Source: Buddleja alternifolia
Lineage: Eukaryota; Streptophyta; Magnoliopsida; Lamiales; Scrophulariaceae
Direction: 5' to 3'
DNA: 64,000 nt
Assembly (NCBI GenBank): GCA_019426215.1
Contig: CM033394.1
Coordinates: 35,400,423 to 35,464,422 of the forward strand
Part shown: one piece after another, positions 62,195 to 64,000 of the stretch
Layout of the letters: the number at the start of each line of letters is the position of its first letter
How positions within the stretch are numbered: the stretch's first letter is position 1
Program-made: the position numbers and the translations under genes
The notes under the pieces: model-generated
The model's input: the letters and a program-made list of their open reading frames with translations, nothing else
What the model was told of the DNA's origin: nothing
Databases searched by the model: none

Positions 62195-63378
62195 AGGTTG
62201 CATTAGAGACCAAGTTTAGCTAATAGGTAACCTACTTGTTTCCTTCATGAAAACATGGCATGCGTTCATCGTCCACGGGAGAGCCATCATACCTTAAATG
62301 TCCCAGATAATGTCAAATTCGGATGAGTACCGATGCCTTAAAACTGAGTGCTCATGCTTGACTACACACAACTACATATTAGAGAGAAAAAGCATGTAAC
62401 TGATGTCATAAGGAAGAGGATTTAAAAAAGTTAGGAGATTTGCTTCTCTCCAATTATTTAGGGGGAGAGATAGGTTGATTGAAATTTGCCAACTTATTCT
62501 TTGACTAATTAGAAGGGTATTAGGTAATTTTGATGTTATTGCTCTGGCAAGAGAATTTATGCTTTGGCACTATCAGCACCCTTTAATTATCTATACTATT
62601 TAAGTATTGAATAGGGTCAAATGTGATTTGGACGGGCAAATCGTTTTTAGTGTGACACATGGATAAGTGTTACATGAATTTGGTGTTCACACACCATGTG
62701 GTAGTTATAATGCCTCCTTATTTGTTGGTTTATTTTATGTCGTCCATGTTGGTGCCAAATATATTATTTTTGTTATTCATTCGAATAACTTCAAGTATAA
62801 ACTTTTAGGTAAAGGATGATAATTCATTTACACAAACAATTTATTTTCCATAACAATAAAAAAAATACTTTTATAAGAGAAAATTATTCATCAATATTTC
62901 AAAATATGCACCCAAATCTCAGATATTCAATGTAATTATAAATAGACCACGTGAAAATATACAAACACAAAAAAACTGTCACTTTATTGGCTAACGCATA
63001 AAACAATAATGGAAAAACGTAAGATAAAAATATCAAACAAATGTAAGCAAGCTCGTTTTGCTGAAATCAAGAGAAAGAAAAATAAATACCAGAAGGAAAG
63101 CCAAAATCATAAATTATAATTCTTAATTAAAAAAAAAGTTACCATCAAAGCGCTTAATGATTAAAAATAATGCAAAATACCACACTGAAAACAAAGCATC
63201 TTACATACTTAACAACACAGTCGATGATAAACATTCAACCCAAAATATCATAGTTAATACTTATACCACAAATATCAATAGAACATGAAACCAGAAATAT
63301 TTTAGTTGTTCATAATTACAAATAAGCATCTAGCATTGCCTAAATACAAGTCATCACACTGATATTTCAAACATCAAA
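62195..63378. other. AT-rich intergenic DNA
   Basis: It begins with a 34-bp stretch (62195-62228) nearly repeated at 44667-44700. Beyond that I see no gene, terminal repeats or RNA gene; 62800-63330 is especially AT-rich. Confidence 0.5.
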
Positions 63379-63795
63379 CTACGTGTCCTGACCAAACTCT
63401 TCACTAATCTTGTCCAACTCCACGCCATACCCTCTTTCCAACGACCCATCCACAGGCAAACCATCCTCAGCACGTGCTTCAAACTTGACATGATAATTTA
63501 TTGTAGACGAGCCGACCTTGGAACCATCATCCTCATCCTGATATTCTACGACAATGTTATAATACATTAACTTCTTCTCGCATGCCATCGATTTTCACTT
63601 AGCTCCAGCAACCTTGACAATAGTGCGCAATGACCTGACTTTCAGATTCTAATTCTGATATTGCCTGCGGGAGTCCTCCAAAAAATGGAAAAAGTTGTTG
63701 CAGGAATTTTGAGCTGCAAGGAGCCAATCTTCAAATACAGCAGCTTCGTGGACAACGGTACAGGCCTCTGAGCTGACCTTTTCCACTCCCCCACC
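63379..63795 (-). pseudogene. Unrecognised coding-like fragment
   Basis: Minus strand. 63379-63588 is open for 69 codons from an ATG, with acidic, codon-like sequence (NIVVEYQDEDDGSKVGSS, GLPVDGSLERGYGVEL). The same frame extends upstream through two stops (about 63593 and 63645) into VSSEACTVVHEAAVFEDW and CNNFFHFLEDSRRQYQ up to about 63795. The even composition suggests that a single real protein once read through. I do not recognise it. It may be a decayed gene or a fragment captured by an element. It could also be a real short gene with ATG at 63588. Confidence 0.4.
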
Positions 63796-64000
63796 CCACG
63801 CAAGGGTCATTGATAGGAGTCCTACCCGTTATGTTTTAGGTTCATTTAAGGTGAGAACAGAAATACAAAAGATATAATTCATAGACGATGGTCTCATCCT
63901 AGGGCGCTTCACATTGAAAGTTCAAAATTGATGAAGTGTCACAAAGCTTACTTCACATGGGGACTTGAAGCATCAATCGGAGGTCTGTGGACACTATCTC
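63796..64000. other. Window edge, unassigned
   Basis: Words such as GAGAACAGAAATACAAAAG and TAGACGATGGTCTCATCC have the look of interspersed-repeat DNA, but with the window ending here no element can be defined. Confidence 0.3.

Overview
This is a 64-kb piece of nuclear DNA from a flowering plant, most likely a eudicot. The order is not certain; I would guess an asterid, but only weakly. The evidence is three intron-containing plant-family genes (a MALE STERILITY 1-type PHD-finger protein, a CASP-like membrane protein, a DUF1664 protein) set in AT-rich DNA that is mostly transposable elements. I see no tRNA, rRNA, CRISPR array, organelle-type gene cluster or bacterial operon.

Layout. 1-3339 (+): 3' part of the PHD-finger gene; the gene starts upstream of the window. 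3563-9444: a decayed Ac-like hAT transposon with 8-bp target duplication, carrying a broken transposase on the minus strand. A non-autonomous CACTA element (4749-6328) sits in the last codons of that transposase. 9874-18503 (+): a Ty1/copia element with two LTRs, a broken gag-pol, and an unrelated solo LTR (15307-17073) in its RNase H region. 20077-21083: a long-TIR, Mutator-like element with a GC-rich core. 22373-24147 (-): the CASP-like gene, with one related MITE in each intron and a third just past the stop. 24920-27344: a non-autonomous copia-type LTR element, oriented minus. About 28405-31620 (+): a 5'-truncated L1-type LINE. 34375-42670 (-): the 11-exon DUF1664 gene, with a hAT MITE and a TRIM in its introns and one GC-AG intron. 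42800-43546: two MITEs inserted one after another in the same short target. 44064-44663: a Harbinger-type MITE. 44707-62194 (-): a Sirevirus-type copia element (gag, pol, env-like region) split by a 5.6-kb LINE (51086-56661), which is itself split by an 803-bp TIR element, while the env-like region carries a MITE. 62195-64000: mostly unassigned AT-rich DNA with a coding-like fragment near 63379-63795.

The three host genes do not form a pathway. Every transposase or polyprotein seen is broken by stops or frameshifts, so the elements are probably immobile unless helped in trans. I rebuilt exon borders by eye from GT/AG sites and reading phase. For all three genes the phases close with no stop, which is the main support for the models. 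I found no convincing new biological system. The most unusual items are the 125-bp near-perfect hairpin inside the CACTA element, the serial MITE insertion, the three MITEs spread over one small gene, the GC-AG intron, and the Sirevirus whose two LTR ends do not match.
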